64,000 bases of DNA from Armigeres subalbatus. Taxonomy: Eukaryota; Arthropoda; Insecta; Diptera; Culicidae. The notes under the pieces are model-generated. The model was not told the origin of the DNA. It worked only from the letters and a program-made list of their open reading frames with translations, and made no database searches. Positions 35,801 to 46,912 of this stretch are shown here, piece by piece; position 1 is the first letter of the stretch, and every line of letters starts with the position of its first letter. The position numbers were made by a program, and so were the translations under genes. The DNA is taken from the NCBI RefSeq assembly GCF_024139115.2, contig NC_085140.1, positions 331,573,953-331,637,952 of the forward strand, read 5' to 3'.

Positions 35801-36187
35801 TGGAGGACCAACGCGCCCTTGGAGTTTTCGAAAGGAAAGTGCTGCGTACCATCTATGGTGGGGTGCAGATGGCGGACGGTACGTGGAGGAGGCGAATGAA
35901 CTACGAGTTGCATGAGCTGCTGGGAGAACCATCCATCGTTTACACCGCGAAAATCGGACGACTGCGGGGGTCGGGCACGTAGCCAGAATGTCGGACAGTA
36001 ACCCGGTGAAAATGGTCCTCGACAACGATCCGACGGGCGGATGGATCGATCAGGTGGAAGATGACTTACGGACTCTCCGTAGACTGCGTGGTTGACAACG
36101 TGTAGCCAAGGACCGAGCCGAATGGAGAAGACTCTTATATAACGCACAGGCCACTTCGGCCTTAGTCTGAATAAATAATAAATAATA
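32895..36187 (+). mobile_element. RTE-like non-LTR retrotransposon, near full length but dead
   Basis: 5' UTR from about 32895 (CAGCAGGGACTATGTCCAAG), endonuclease start KHGTWNCNSLGFAGCDR at ~33264, a linker to ~34400, reverse transcriptase with NKAPGVDQLPGELFKHGG, then HHLFIEFKAAYDTIERDQLW (the RT aspartate lies in FKAAYD), the FADD box in LFGFADDI near 35145, and the C-terminal block ending RLRGSGT at ~35980. The 3' end is a short AATAAATAATAAATAATA tail near 36187. Stops and frameshifts occur throughout, and a MITE splits it at 35467-35733. Clade assignment (RTE/BovB-like) rests on the endonuclease and C-terminal pattern and is inference. Confidence 0.85.
35467..35733. mobile_element. TA-flanked MITE inside the RTE-like element
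   Basis: Ends CAGTAGCCGTTCGATAACTG and CAGTTATCGAACGTCTACTG, TA at 35465-35466 and 35734-35735; 267 bp. The retroelement frame resumes directly after it. A degraded relative is near 40910-40985. Confidence 0.9.
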
Positions 36188-36689
36188 CTGTATCATAAAT
36201 TCGCTAATGTTTTCTTACTGTTTACGTTTTTTCTACGTCGCGTTGGCGTTATTTTCTATTGCATCATCGGCACCATCCACCAGCGAATGGCCCCCGCTCC
36301 CTCCTCCTAGGTTTCATCGGCAGTCGGAGAACAAAACTGTACCATCGGAAGAATCTACTCCGCTCTACACTCGACTCCGCATTTGCAAAACCCGTTTCGA
36401 CCAGGTTTTCACTGATGGCATGTTCATTATTGAAAACGGCTGCTAGGGTGCGCCTGGTCAACTGGAACGCTTGCTCGCTCAAGAACAAAAACATCGAACT
36501 TGGCTTATTTCCTCTAGGAGAAGGAGATCGACGTGACGTTCATCACCGAAACGCACCTAAAACCGGAGGTGAGCGTACACATCCCGGACATTCGTATCGT
36601 GCGACTCGACCGGCCGACCGCCTGCTACCAAGCTTCCAACTGAGCATCATCGAGGCCATCGGTGTCAAAGTGACCACTTTCGTCAGCAC

Positions 36690-37150
36690 AATTCCTGGAG
36701 GAACTTCTGGAGGAATTCCTGGATAAACTTCCAAAGGAATTCCTGGAGAAACTTCCAGAGGAATTCCTGGAGAAACTTCCGAAGGAATTCCTGGAGAAAC
36801 ATCCGGAGGAATTCCTGGAGAAACTTTTGAGGAATTTCTGAAGAAACTTTTCGAGGAATTTTCAGAGGAACTTATGAAGAAATTTCTGAAGGAAATTCCA
36901 AAGGAATTTATGAAGAATCTTTCGAAGAAATTCTTGGAGGAATTTGCGGAGGAATTCCTGGAGGAACTTACGAAGGAATTTCTGAAGGACCTTCCGAAGG
37001 AATTCTTGGAGGAACTTTCTGGAGGAATTCCTGGAGAAACCTGCGGAGGAATTCAAGGAAAAACTTCTGGAGTAACTTCCGGAGGAACTTCCGAAAGAAT
37101 TCCTGGAGGAACTACCGAAGGAACTTCCAGAGGAATTTCTTGACTTTTTG
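36690..37150 (+). repeat. GGAATTCCTGGAGGAAC minisatellite
   Basis: Degenerate tandem units of about 24 bp (GAGGAATTCCTGGAGAAACT and variants) over ~460 bp. The repeat also creates a Lys/Glu-rich open frame that should not be read as a gene. Decayed stretches of similar sequence occur near 48005-48075 and 60080-60340. Confidence 0.9.
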
Positions 37151-38019
37151 GAGGACTTCCTGGAGGAGCTTTCGGATTTGTTGCTTTTTATTTAAGTATT
37201 TTTTAACCGAAATTATGTACAACACAACGCTGAAAACATGAACGACCACATCTCGCTACAAGTCGTCTACCAAGAGCTCAGCTCGGAACACTATCCGGTG
37301 GTAGTGGAAGTGGGCTCCTCGGTTAATCGGCATCAGCTGCCCAGAGAAACTATCATCGAATCGACTGGGGTTGGTTCCTAAGGTGCGTGGACGCCAACAT
37401 TGACTACGAGGCGCGGCTGGTAACGCCTGAAACAATTAATCGGCAGCTGCGTTCCATCGAGGAGGCGATCTCGGTGGCCTGAGAACAACATATACCGACG
37501 GCTCGGTAGGTAATTACGCTTAAGCAACACCCTGACACTCTCTAAAGATTTAATTCGATTGCGGAATGTCCTCGTATTGGACTGCCTGAGCTTAAGGCAC
37601 GGTGCAATCGGATCACAAAAATGATCAAGGCCAGAATGGTGGACCTAAAAAATAACGATTTCTCGAATAAGATCCACACTCTCCCAGACTATGCTAAGCC
37701 GATCTGGAAAATAATCAAAATACTAAAATCCAAGCTTCGGTCCATATGGAATATTCTACCTTTGATCCCAATAGTCAATAATGACTTTAAGGATTGCTTG
37801 ATAATCTCTAGCTCAAACACATGAATGCTTCGTCCTTTGAGCAATTTTCGCTGATCTTTAATCAGTGTCTCCGGCTCAGCTACTTTCCATCGTCCTGGAT
37901 GTCAGGGATAGTCATCCCCATCCGTAAGCCTGGGAAGGATCCTCCCTCCCCCAAAAGTTATCATCCCATCAGCCTTCTCTCAGGGTTATCCAAGCTATTC
38001 GAAAAAGCTATTCATCACT

Positions 38020-38363
38020 CACGGTGTGTCTATGGGGAAACATTATTTTTCAAAAATCAGTATCTCTGAAACACCCACCACGTGAAAGTACATGCTCTCC
38101 TCTTTATATGGTGGGTAAAGTAAAATGTTCTATTGGGGGATCCAGAACAATTTTTATTTTCTTCACTATTTTTGGTGCAAACTCCATAGAAACCTCAAAT
38201 GATAGTCGATTTAACCCCCCCAAAAGTATATGAAAAAATGACCCCCGATAGAACATTTTAAAAATGCACCTACGTGAAAGTGGAAAATCTATACTTTCGT
38301 GTAGTGAGTGTTTTAGAGATACTGATTTTTTGAAAATAAGCCTCTTCGGACAAACACACCGTG
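38020..38363. mobile_element. MITE with CACGGTGTGT ends, CACT duplication
   Basis: The ends CACGGTGTGTCTATGGGG and CGGACAAACACACCGTG have inner arms matching over ~55 bp (CAGTATCTCTGAAACAC). The 4-bp CACT lies at 38016-38019 and 38364-38367. It interrupts the Jockey-like RT. Confidence 0.8.
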
Positions 38364-38545
38364 CACTGGTTACTTGAGTTACTGAAAATCTCAACATCTT
38401 GCTCGAGGAGCAGTTTGATTTCCGACGCTGTCGGTCAACCGTACACCAACTGACTCGAGTTACCAACGTCCTCAGACGGAACAAGTTTGTCTCAGAAACA
38501 TCCGCCATGGCCTTACTCGATGTTGGGAAGGCATTCGACAATGTA

Positions 38546-38642
38546 CCCAACTAACAATGTAAGCTGAATAAGCTATTTTATTAACTGAAGAAGCCATTCT
38601 TTAGCTAAATAAGCCCTTTATAGACTTTCAATGTTTGTTGGG
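38546..38642. mobile_element. Short MITE with CCCAACTAACAATGT ends
   Basis: Left CCCAACTAACAATG and right CAATGTTTGTTGGG are inverted over ~14 bp; 97 bp total. It interrupts the codons for KAFDNV of the Jockey-like RT, which resume at about 38660. The duplication is unclear. Confidence 0.6.
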
Positions 38643-39802
38643 TTACTTGGGTATGGCAATGGCATGATTATCTGATGTTCAAACTACAACGCTACAATCT
38701 TCCCAGCTACCTGGGGAAAATCATTAACAATTACATGTCGGCAAGAACATACCAGGTCTCAATCAGCGGAGCGAGCTCCAATGCGCACAACATTGTCGCA
38801 GGTGTCCCCCAGGGCAGATCTGTTCTCCGACAGGCCAGAACGTCCAGAAGGCGGCATTCTGTCTCTGTTCGCAGATGATACCTCCATCGTCAACGGTAGA
38901 GTAATCAGAGCGCTAGTGGCAAAACTCCAACGAGGCCTGGATGCACTGACAGAGTACATCACCAGCTGGAAGATCTGTATCAAGGCGGCGAAGACCCAGG
39001 TCATCATTTTCCCCAACTCGAAATCCCCTAAAAATGTTCCGCCTGGGGACTGTAGAAACATCCTCATTGGCACCTCATTGGCCAATAGGTTGACAAGACG
39101 GTAAAAAGTGTAACGTCTTGTTGAAACTACTGTACCCTTTAATCAACCGTCGGTCGTCATTGTTCCTGAAAAATAAGCTTGCTGTCTACAAGCAAATCAT
39201 CCTCCTTGTGATCGAATACGGCATGCCGGTCTAGGAGAGCTGCGCCAAAACCCACCATTTCGAATTACAACGGGTCCAAAACAAATTCCTGCGGATGATA
39301 ATGAACACCCCACCCAGGACAAGAACATCTGAGGTCCAGGGAGGCCGGGATCGATCCATTACATGAACGTTTTAGTGGGTGTATATAGAGGTTTAGGGTT
39401 CGTTGTGCCTTTTCGGACCAGCCAGTAATATCAAAGTAATCAAACGCATCACAATATGTAATTTAACGATTTCCAATTATTTATACTGGAGAAGTGCGCG
39501 CGACTTACCACAGTTCTACCGACGAAATCTGCTTGAATGAATTAAACCCATCGCCGTTCTCCCCTACATACGCCACTACGCATCAGAGGCAGCAGTCAGC
39601 ACAACTGCATCAGCAGGCTTTGTGTTGCGTTGCTCTGGAGAGCATCGGAAAGAGAGTTTGCAGCGCAGTTTGTTGTTTCTTTTTTTCTGATCCCATTTCT
39701 CCCCCCTTGCCGGACACAGGCGAGGCGACCCATCATCAGCAGAAGAACGAAGGCACCTAAACTTTTTTATTCCTGCGCAACCCGCTCGGTTCACTCAGTT
39801 TC

Positions 39803-39834
39803 AGTTTCGTTTCGAAGCGTGCGACAATCGGTCG
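39803..39834 (+). promoter_or_regulatory. Candidate TATA-less Inr + DPE core promoter
   Basis: TTTCAGTTTC gives an arthropod initiator with A+1 at 39803. GGTCG at 39830-39834 is exactly +28 to +32 and fits the downstream promoter element RGWYV at its required spacing. A second TCAGTT lies 6 bp upstream. The following 254 bp read as a noncoding leader exon ending at a donor. The promoter call is inference from motif and spacing. Confidence 0.55.
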
Positions 39835-40056
39835 ATTATAATTTGCGTTGATCGCGGTTTATTCATTAGTGCAGTGCCGTTTTAAAATTGTTATAATCCA
39901 CACATCTGCTACCGGTTTTTAGCAGCAAAGTGCTTTGAATTTTAACTTGGTTAATTTTAAATTTCCGTTTTTAGTGGAGTTCTGTGTTCATTCCCAGTGT
40001 TTGTTTTAAATAAATATTCATTTTGGCGGTTTCAAAGGATTTTACAACGATTAGTG
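39803..40056 (+). other. Candidate noncoding first exon of a gene on +
   Basis: Begins at the initiator above and ends at TTAGTG|GTAAGC (donor at 40057). The leader is T-rich with no long frame in the expected phase. A splice-compatible acceptor with a start codon appears 6.9 kb downstream at 46913, so it may be the first exon of that gene; long first introns full of transposons are usual in Aedes. Confidence 0.45.
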
Positions 40057-40487
40057 GTAAGCAAATAAACATTCGTTCGATTAGCTTGGGTTGGGTGTTT
40101 GAAACGTCTAAAATTGCTCTTTGTTGTCGCTCACTGGTGATCCCTGCGCAAGGGTCGAACAATGCCCGTCATGAAGCAGCGGTGGGGAGGGGACCCATCT
40201 TGTTTCAGATGGTTCTTTCTGCCTCTTTTCTGTGTTTATCAACCAACAACAAGAACCAGGCGTTTAACCAGCTTGTGAAGAGCAGATGGATTCATTTGGA
40301 AATGGAAAACAACAAAACAAGGCAGACTTTCGGGTATTTCGATACGTACATTTCATGTGTTTTCATGAGTAAAACTGTCTCTGATCCCTGATCAGTGATG
40401 AATATGTATACTATTGCCACCATTATGCTTAATTCCGGCAACGATGTTATCGATCATTTAGTATTTTGTCAATAATTCACTCCAGAG

Positions 40488-42015
40488 TAATGTGACCAGA
40501 TAAATTTTGTGCGAGCGCGGGACAAAAAAAAGTTCATGGTTTAATATGTTTTAGTTATACGCTTAAATCGAATCTATCAATTTTTTATTTGTTATAAAGG
40601 CTTAGTTTGCTTACTGTTCGATAAACGACAACTCATTTTAGAAGTCAAAGCTTTCTTCAAACGTTCAAACAAAAGATATTTTAGTTACCAGATAAAGATT
40701 GTCGCTGTCCGGAACATCGTTTGCTGACGAGGATAGGGGAGCTAAATGTCAAAGAAGGAAAATCCAAACGATTTGACAGCTTGGTACCCAGCATGTTCCG
40801 GACAGCAGAACAAAGGGAACCGAAGCGACAATCTTTTTCTAGTAACTAAAATATATTTTGTTCAAACGTGTAAAGGTAGCTGCCATGGAACTTCGTATAA
40901 TTTAGAAGTTTAGCGGTTCCCTGGCCGATATCTGCAAAACTGTTGCAACTATCGAATTGCAGTTAAATGACGTTCAGCTGTTGATCGTGTATAGTGTATA
41001 GAATTTTGTTAGAAATTTTTTTAAGCGATGATATCGAACCTCGAACATTATTTTCCAAACAACCTAAATAACTCTTTCTAAAATACCTAACAAAAGTATA
41101 ATAACTTCCAAGATGCTGTGATTATGAATTAATTAGATCATATTTTTCTAAAAGTCTATTCTGGTTGAAGCTTTCGCCTTCAGGAATATGGTCCACGGTT
41201 TTTGTTTCAATTTATTTCCATACAGGTGAGACTAAATAGATATCTGCTCAGAATATCAAAAATTCCGTCCCATTTCAGATCACTTGCGATTCTGTAGGGA
41301 GAGCATCGTGCTTGAGTGTTACATGCAGAATCGCATCGTTCCGCTTATTCGCAAAAAAGGATTTCGCTCCAAAAAGCACCAGAACCCAATAAAAGCGTAT
41401 TTTATGTTATCTATGGATTTATTTTCCATTGTTGTAAGCAAAGAAAGTTAAATTCGATTAATTCAACGAAGAATAATACGTAGAAATCAAGCAATGATGC
41501 AAACCGCGAGTCGAATCATGAACGATTCTCTGTGGGTCGGGTGGTGTTTGACTCACGCTTGATTTGAATTTTGGATGAGATTTAAGAATTTGAGTTTTTC
41601 CCAACAAAGTCGTCTTCTAACTGCTGTAGATTTGCCGCAAGATTTTGGCCCGCATGGCATTTAAATGGAGCAGAACTTTGAACGTTCTGTGTCGAAAACC
41701 AAGCAATTACGCAGCAGGAAATACATGGGAGCAATCTGTTTACAAGATTCCCAGGGTATAAAGCTTGGGTAAAAGAAACTATAGAGATAATTTAGTCTGA
41801 GTTACAGGAGAACATTTTAATCTTGATTTCTTTGATCCATGTGATTGCCTTACAAAACGTTAGTCTTAGTCAAAATTAATTTTCTTCAAATCTAATAATT
41901 GCTTTTAAATTACTAAGTAATAGCTAATAATGTATTCGATTTTTCTGTATTTCGCGGGACATTATCTAGAAATAAGTTGAATGCGGGACGTTTCGCGGGA
42001 CGTATGGTCACATTA
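40488..42015. mobile_element. 1.5-kb TIR element with TAATGTGACCA ends
   Basis: Left TAATGTGACCAGAT, right TGGTCACATTA, with the 8-bp duplication CTCCAGAG on both sides (40480-40487, 42016-42023). Subterminal GCGGGAC motifs occur at both ends. No transposase frame is visible in 1528 bp. It contains the MITE at 40671-40859. The short relative is at 32441-32629. Confidence 0.85.
40671..40859. mobile_element. MITE with AAAAGATATTTTAG ends (copy 2)
   Basis: Same family as 16067-16264; 189 bp with the 8-bp duplication GTTCAAAC (40663-40670, 40860-40867). Confidence 0.92.
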
Positions 42016-42269
42016 CTCCAGAGGCTAAATTTCAAAATGAGTTGTATGGTGGAATTATAGTGCGAAGGTTTATCTACAACTCTGCCTAACAGTTCGTTGT
42101 ATGAATTTCACTAATAACGGAGCTCTAGCTCCAGTAGCAGTAACTTATACTAAATGATTGCAATTTTATTATTATTTAGTATGTATAAGTTACTGCTACT
42201 AGCGCTAAACTGCCCCTCTTCGCATAAGCGTCCCATGTCAGTTATCTTCAAGTTGAGAAATATGTCGTT

Positions 42270-44257
42270 GAATTTTTGACGTAAACTACGTCTATGGGGA
42301 AGCCTCGGATACAGGGTGTAAAATGAAAATTTCCAAATTGGGGACCGTCACGAAATCATGTAAGATTTCAAACGGTAATAGCGACTTTATCTTTCGATGG
42401 ATTTTCGAGATTTTGTTATTAATAGATTCGGGAACTTTCCACCAATGTGTATTAAAACTATTCATTATCAACGGCAAACTATTGAAAATGTTATTTCTTT
42501 CCAAACCGGGTGAAAAATTCAGAAATAATCAATCCCCAACACGGACATCAGATTGAAGTAAGGTACGGGCCTTTTGATCCACCATAAAAAGCCCCGTGTT
42601 TCGCGCGCGCGCGTCATTTTCATTCTGGATTTCATGGAAAGCGGACCAAGGCGTCCAGAAGCGGTCCCAGCGACAACGGCTGTGGTGGTGCGGATGAAAT
42701 TTTTTTGTTCGATGGTGGTGGCGGTTGTGGCAACAGCAGCATCTTTACATCCGTGTTACAAGCAGCATTTTTGGATCTGGCAATTAACGGCGTGCGTAGA
42801 GCCAAATCATCAGATGGCTGTCGCGCAGTCCAGTAGTTGTTGTTGGTGAGGCACATCGGTGGGAATGAATCGGTTCTTCTCAGAACCACCATTATGTTTG
42901 GGAGGAAGGTTAAGTTGAAATAGTTTGTCTATAGTGCAACCGCTAGGAACTAGAAAATTTTTCAGTGAAATATTCTAGCGTGATTCTGAGCTCAATTATA
43001 TAATGTTTGTCTAGCACCTAACTACTCTTCTTGCTGTGGACTTAATTTTCAACAATGATTCAGTGATTGATAAGTGATTGAGAAAGTTGATATAAGACGA
43101 ACTTGTTTCATAGAACAAAGCATAATTGTTTGATATCGGTAGCGGAATCATAGCATTAGTGCCGGTCCGAGCGCGCGTCAGAAGGAGAAGCTGCAAATAT
43201 GTATTCGCATGGATAGAAATAAAACCTTAAACAAATAGTAGGCTACCTACTAGAATTATAATCTTGAAAGAAATTTCATTTGACTGTTACTGCTATCCAC
43301 GCGAATAATTTTCGGCAGCGTCTTTCTATAACACGCGCTCGTGATTCTGTTACCGATGGAAAACAATCTGCCATCACTAAGCAATTAAGTTTTACTTTGA
43401 ACAAAATTCTTCTCGCCTACTACTTTCTCTGATGGTAGCCAATCGTTAGTACTTCAGACAAGAGAATTTAATATGAGCGCGAACGACCGCATGAACCACA
43501 CCATCGATGAGTATAAAATTTCCGGTAGTAGCCAAAGCCGATGGTGGGACTACGATTTGCTTTTCGCGACAACTCGAACGAAATGGCTCGCACGCGCTGA
43601 AGAGCTGCTTTCTTGTAATCAATAAAGTTAAACCTATAACCACGCCCCTTTAGTGAGTGTGTGACGGGTACACAATATTTGCAGTCATACCGGACAACAA
43701 AGAGGCGTGACTAATGGGCCATCTTTATTGATGGTTCTTCTCAGGGCCTCCATTCTATACAAAGGAAGATTGAGGAGAGGCGATTTTTTTTCAAAGTGCA
43801 AATTAACCGCTTGGAGACGCCATAAAGTTGCCTGGCGTCCGTAGCAGAATCACGAGCGAGCGTCGGAGGGAGATGCTACAAATATGTATTCGCATGGATG
43901 GCTTCAGTGGCAGTCAAGTTTAATTCTTTCAAGATTCTTATTTGGTTTTGTTATTCCAGCCTATGGCGTGGGTCGTGTGGTCGTTAGTGATTCGAAATAT
44001 GCATTATAGGGAATTAATCGATTCTTCTCAGGGCCACCATTTTAAACATAGGAAGATTGAGGCGAGACGAATTTGTTCAAAGTACGACGTCGTAGCAGAA
44101 TTACGTTGCCGTTTGTAGCAGAATAACGAGCGCGTGTTGTAGAGAGCTGCTGCAAATATGTATTCTTGCACTGGCGCTAGATTCTTCATTTCACCAAACT
44201 GTTATACGTATTTTACGTCGGGCGGTCGTGTCTTGTACACAACCCTTTTGATTTTTA
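42270..44257. repeat. Palindromic repeat family (locus 2)
   Basis: Starts TTTGACGTAAACTACGTCTA and ends TTTTACGTCGGGCGGTCGTG at about 44215-44233. Inside are the TATA-like CATAAAAAGCCCCG block (42584), a perfect 6-bp stem with 4-nt loop GGTTCTTCTCAGAACC at 42872-42887, repeated ATTCGCATGGAT hairpin arms, and the ATCAATAAAG hairpin near 43619-43740. Same order as one unit series of 18160-23460. Confidence 0.8.
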
Positions 44258-44692
44258 AAGGCTGGCTTGCAGGGCTAGATACCAAACCCCCTAAATTTCC
44301 GGACGATCATTCCTCTTTATTCCCGGTGAAACATGGTGCACAGTTTCACTTATGTAGAGTCCCTCGCTGGCACTCGGACGATGAACAACCGCCCTTATGG
44401 AGAACAGACGCTGTTGTGAGCCGCTCCTAACATGGATAACAGATGCTCAGTAAGATTTTCACCTCCGGATAGCAGCAAACCCCCTCTTCCCTGTTAGCAT
44501 ACGACCATAGTTCTTATCGGGATTGGTTACCCGATCTCCCCTTAGGTTGCTCGTATCCCGGCCAGCGTCACGAGGAGGTAGGGATAGGAGTTGCTGGTAA
44601 GAGGCTAAGGACCGCGAAATAGGGTCTATTTTATTCCTTCAGGTACGCGATGTACCAATGGTACGCTTTACCCAGCATTTGCCGCGCCATTT
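44258..44692. other. Unassigned, GC-richer stretch
   Basis: Base composition differs from its surroundings (CCCCTCTTCCCTG, GGCCAGCGTCACGAGG). It looks like part of a retroelement UTR, but no diagnostic protein block or terminal repeat was seen. Confidence 0.3.
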
Positions 44693-44989
44693 CTTCTTCT
44701 TCTTCTTCTTCTTATTGGCATTACATCCCCACACTGGGACAGAGCCGCCTCGTAGCTTAGTGTTCATTAAGCACTTCCACAGTTATTAACTACGAGGTTT
44801 CTAAGCCAGGTTACCATTTTTGCATTCGTATATCATGAGGCTAACACGATGATACTTTTATGCCCAGGGAAGTCGAGATAATTTCCAATCCGAAAATTGC
44901 CTAGACCGGCACCGGGAATCGAACCCAGCCACCCTCAGCATGGTCTTGCTTTGTAGCCGCGCATCTTACCGCAGGCTAGGGAGGGCCCC
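44693..44989 (-). mobile_element. Feilai-type SINE (copy 3)
   Basis: Inverted full-length copy beginning with (CTT)n and ending GGGAGGGCCCC. The flanking ATTT is repeated, but a longer duplication is obscured by a local duplication of CCGCGCCATTTATCGATTTA-like sequence at 45001-45030. Confidence 0.9.
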
Positions 44990-46190
44990 ATTTATAGATT
45001 TAAATAGGAGGGCCGCGCCATTTATCGATTTAAATATTCATTTATTGAAGTTCTAACCGAAATTATGCCACCAAACGGCTTTCTTATTTTTGGTTATTAC
45101 GCCAAGTAGTCAAAAACAACAATAATTGTGCACAATCTATTATTTAATCCATCAAAAGTTTCATACGAAATGGACTTTATGTTCGGCCATTTTTTTCTAA
45201 TCTCAGCTCTGATGTTGAATGCTTTTTCAGCCCAAGTTAAAATTATCAACTGTATTTTGGCAATGAGTGTTCTAATATTGTTCAAAAAACTAAAATAGTG
45301 TGATTATTATCCGTTCATCTAATGTGCGAAAATAGGTAAGTCCATTCCAAAAACTACTTTATTGGGCAGAAGAAAAATCTCTTGCACCTCCTGCCTACTT
45401 AAGTGATTGCTAATAAACCGAGTCAAAGTGACTTTTCACGCAGGTTTATTGCGTTTATCAGTTGAAGAAGTTCATGAATCTTACGTAGGGTAAATGATCC
45501 AATAGTGGAGGAACTAAGCACGTTCCAACACTATTAATTTTCCTAGAATTAAACGAAATTTCACTTCGCTTACCTTGGATATATATGCAAAAGCATTCCC
45601 CATCTATTTTATTGGAAAAATGCTTCCGTCGCATGTATTCCATGTATTCCGTGAAAATTTAGTAAGGTATTTTCTAGATATTTACCAGTTTTTGAAGATA
45701 ATCAATGCTGTTTTCACTTGCTTCGAATATTGACATATCGTTTTATCATTAGACGTAATGGGTTGCTGCGTCTGATTCGTAGATTTAACGCACACTGTAC
45801 TACCGCAACTATAGGAACACCCACGACTATCGGATCGTTTGCCCTAATGTAAATAAAGTATGCTTGATACACTTTTTTAAAGAAGCATTGATAAATATCT
45901 CTCTACAAAACGATGTATTATTTTATTGTTGATTTTTTTCTATTAACTTGCGTGGTGAGCCAAAGTTACATCCAGGCCTAACATTACCTCCCGTTACCCT
46001 ATCCATGCACAAAAGATCAAATGGTGGCTTCGGCATATCATATCTGCAAATTAGTTTAAAACTTTTAAACCTCAACAACACTGCAATCGATACACATTAA
46101 CCATAGACATTGAGCTTTCATCCGGCGCAGCTACACTTCCAATCACCGACCATGTCTACTCCGCAAGCTCCGCAGTACCTAACGAACGAT
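44990..46190. other. AT-rich intergenic or intronic DNA
   Basis: Short open frames without recognisable domains. No RNA gene or bounded element was identified. It may lie within the long first intron of the candidate gene on +. Confidence 0.45.
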
Positions 46191-46194
46191 CGAT

Positions 46195-46692
46195 TCACTT
46201 TTCTGGTTTTACCTTATAAAGCGCATTGAGAGTGCAAGACGGGCAAAAGTCAACGCACTTGCTGCATTTCTTCCTGTCTCCAGAGTGTGTGACGATGCGT
46301 CGCCCTCGTCGTCGCCAGTTCAAACAAGCAGCAAACGTGATAGTCAACCAATCTTTTCGCAACTTCCATTTGCAGCGATTGCTGATGATGTAGACTTTTC
46401 CTCCAATATTTGATTTATTCGTCTTTGTTACGTGACGAGTCAATCGGCTAAAGTGGCAGGCGACAGCTCGTTGCGTTGGTGCAGATCTTTCTTCGTGAGG
46501 AAATGTGCATCGATGAGTCATATTTGGATCACTTTTCCTTTCACGAATGCAGCAAACATGCAGTCCATCTTCGACGAGACAACCACGCCACCAAACCAAT
46601 GGCAACAGCGAAGAAGTTGTAATCCAACGCCTTCCCTTTACAAGCGATTCGTTGCCTAGTAGGTAGTTTAAGTTAGGTGAGGAATAGGGCAT
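46195..46692 (-). pseudogene. Cys-rich 165-aa ORF, possibly FLYWCH-like
   Basis: The frame starts with ATG at 46692. Two stretches faintly follow the FLYWCH zinc-finger pattern: one with LVWWRGCLVEDG, paired Cys and a terminal TFPHEE, and one with GGKVYIISNRCKWKLRKDW followed by RRRGRRIVTHSGDRKKCSKC. Key His/Cys positions are not all present, so this would be a decayed domain or a coincidence. I could not confirm it. Confidence 0.25.
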
Positions 46693-46912
46693 CTGGTTTG
46701 ACTGGTCTAGCTCTAGCGGCTTGGAAGATAAATACCTATATGTGACTATCTTAGTCTATCTTGAGCTTCGGTAAATGATCTTTCCTGAGTTCAGCCACCA
46801 CAAAAGTCTTTCCTTGCAGATGCTTTACGGACATCAATACCGTTCGAGCGGATTGTTTTAATCTTGAGCGCTACATCAGGACTGAATTTCCATTTTTTTT
46901 CTCTCTTTGCAG

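Larger units (their letters stand above)
36435..39350 (+). pseudogene. Jockey-clade non-LTR retrotransposon remains
   Basis: Endonuclease start VRLVNWNACSLKNK near 36444, then VTFITETHLKPE in a shifted frame. After an inserted minisatellite (36690-37150) a DHISLQVVYQEL-type block follows near 37240, then RT blocks GIVIPIRKPGKDPPSPKSYH (~37905), FDFRRCRSTVHQLTRVTNVL (~38412), MALLDVGKAFDNV (~38510) and, after a further insertion, LFADDTSIVNG at 38868-38900. The C-terminal LQRVQNKFLRMIMNTPPRT lies near 39270-39320. Stops, shifts and three insertions make it dead. It resembles the Juan-like element at 53748-59745 in clade but is a different family. Confidence 0.8.
40439..42206. mobile_element. 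hAT-type MITE (copy 2), split and truncated
   Basis: The left part 40439-40487 starts CAACGATGTTATCGATCATT and the right part 42016-42206 matches the middle of the copy at 24323-24746. Between them the TAATGTGACC element is inserted. The right end is missing. Confidence 0.75.

Noticed and set aside
36874..37143. Lys/Glu-rich 89-codon ORF
   Set aside because: It arises from the GGAATTCC minisatellite; the opposite strand gives an equally repetitive frame.
40023..40391. 122-codon ORF downstream of the candidate promoter
   Set aside because: It crosses the likely splice donor at 40057 and has no recognisable domain.
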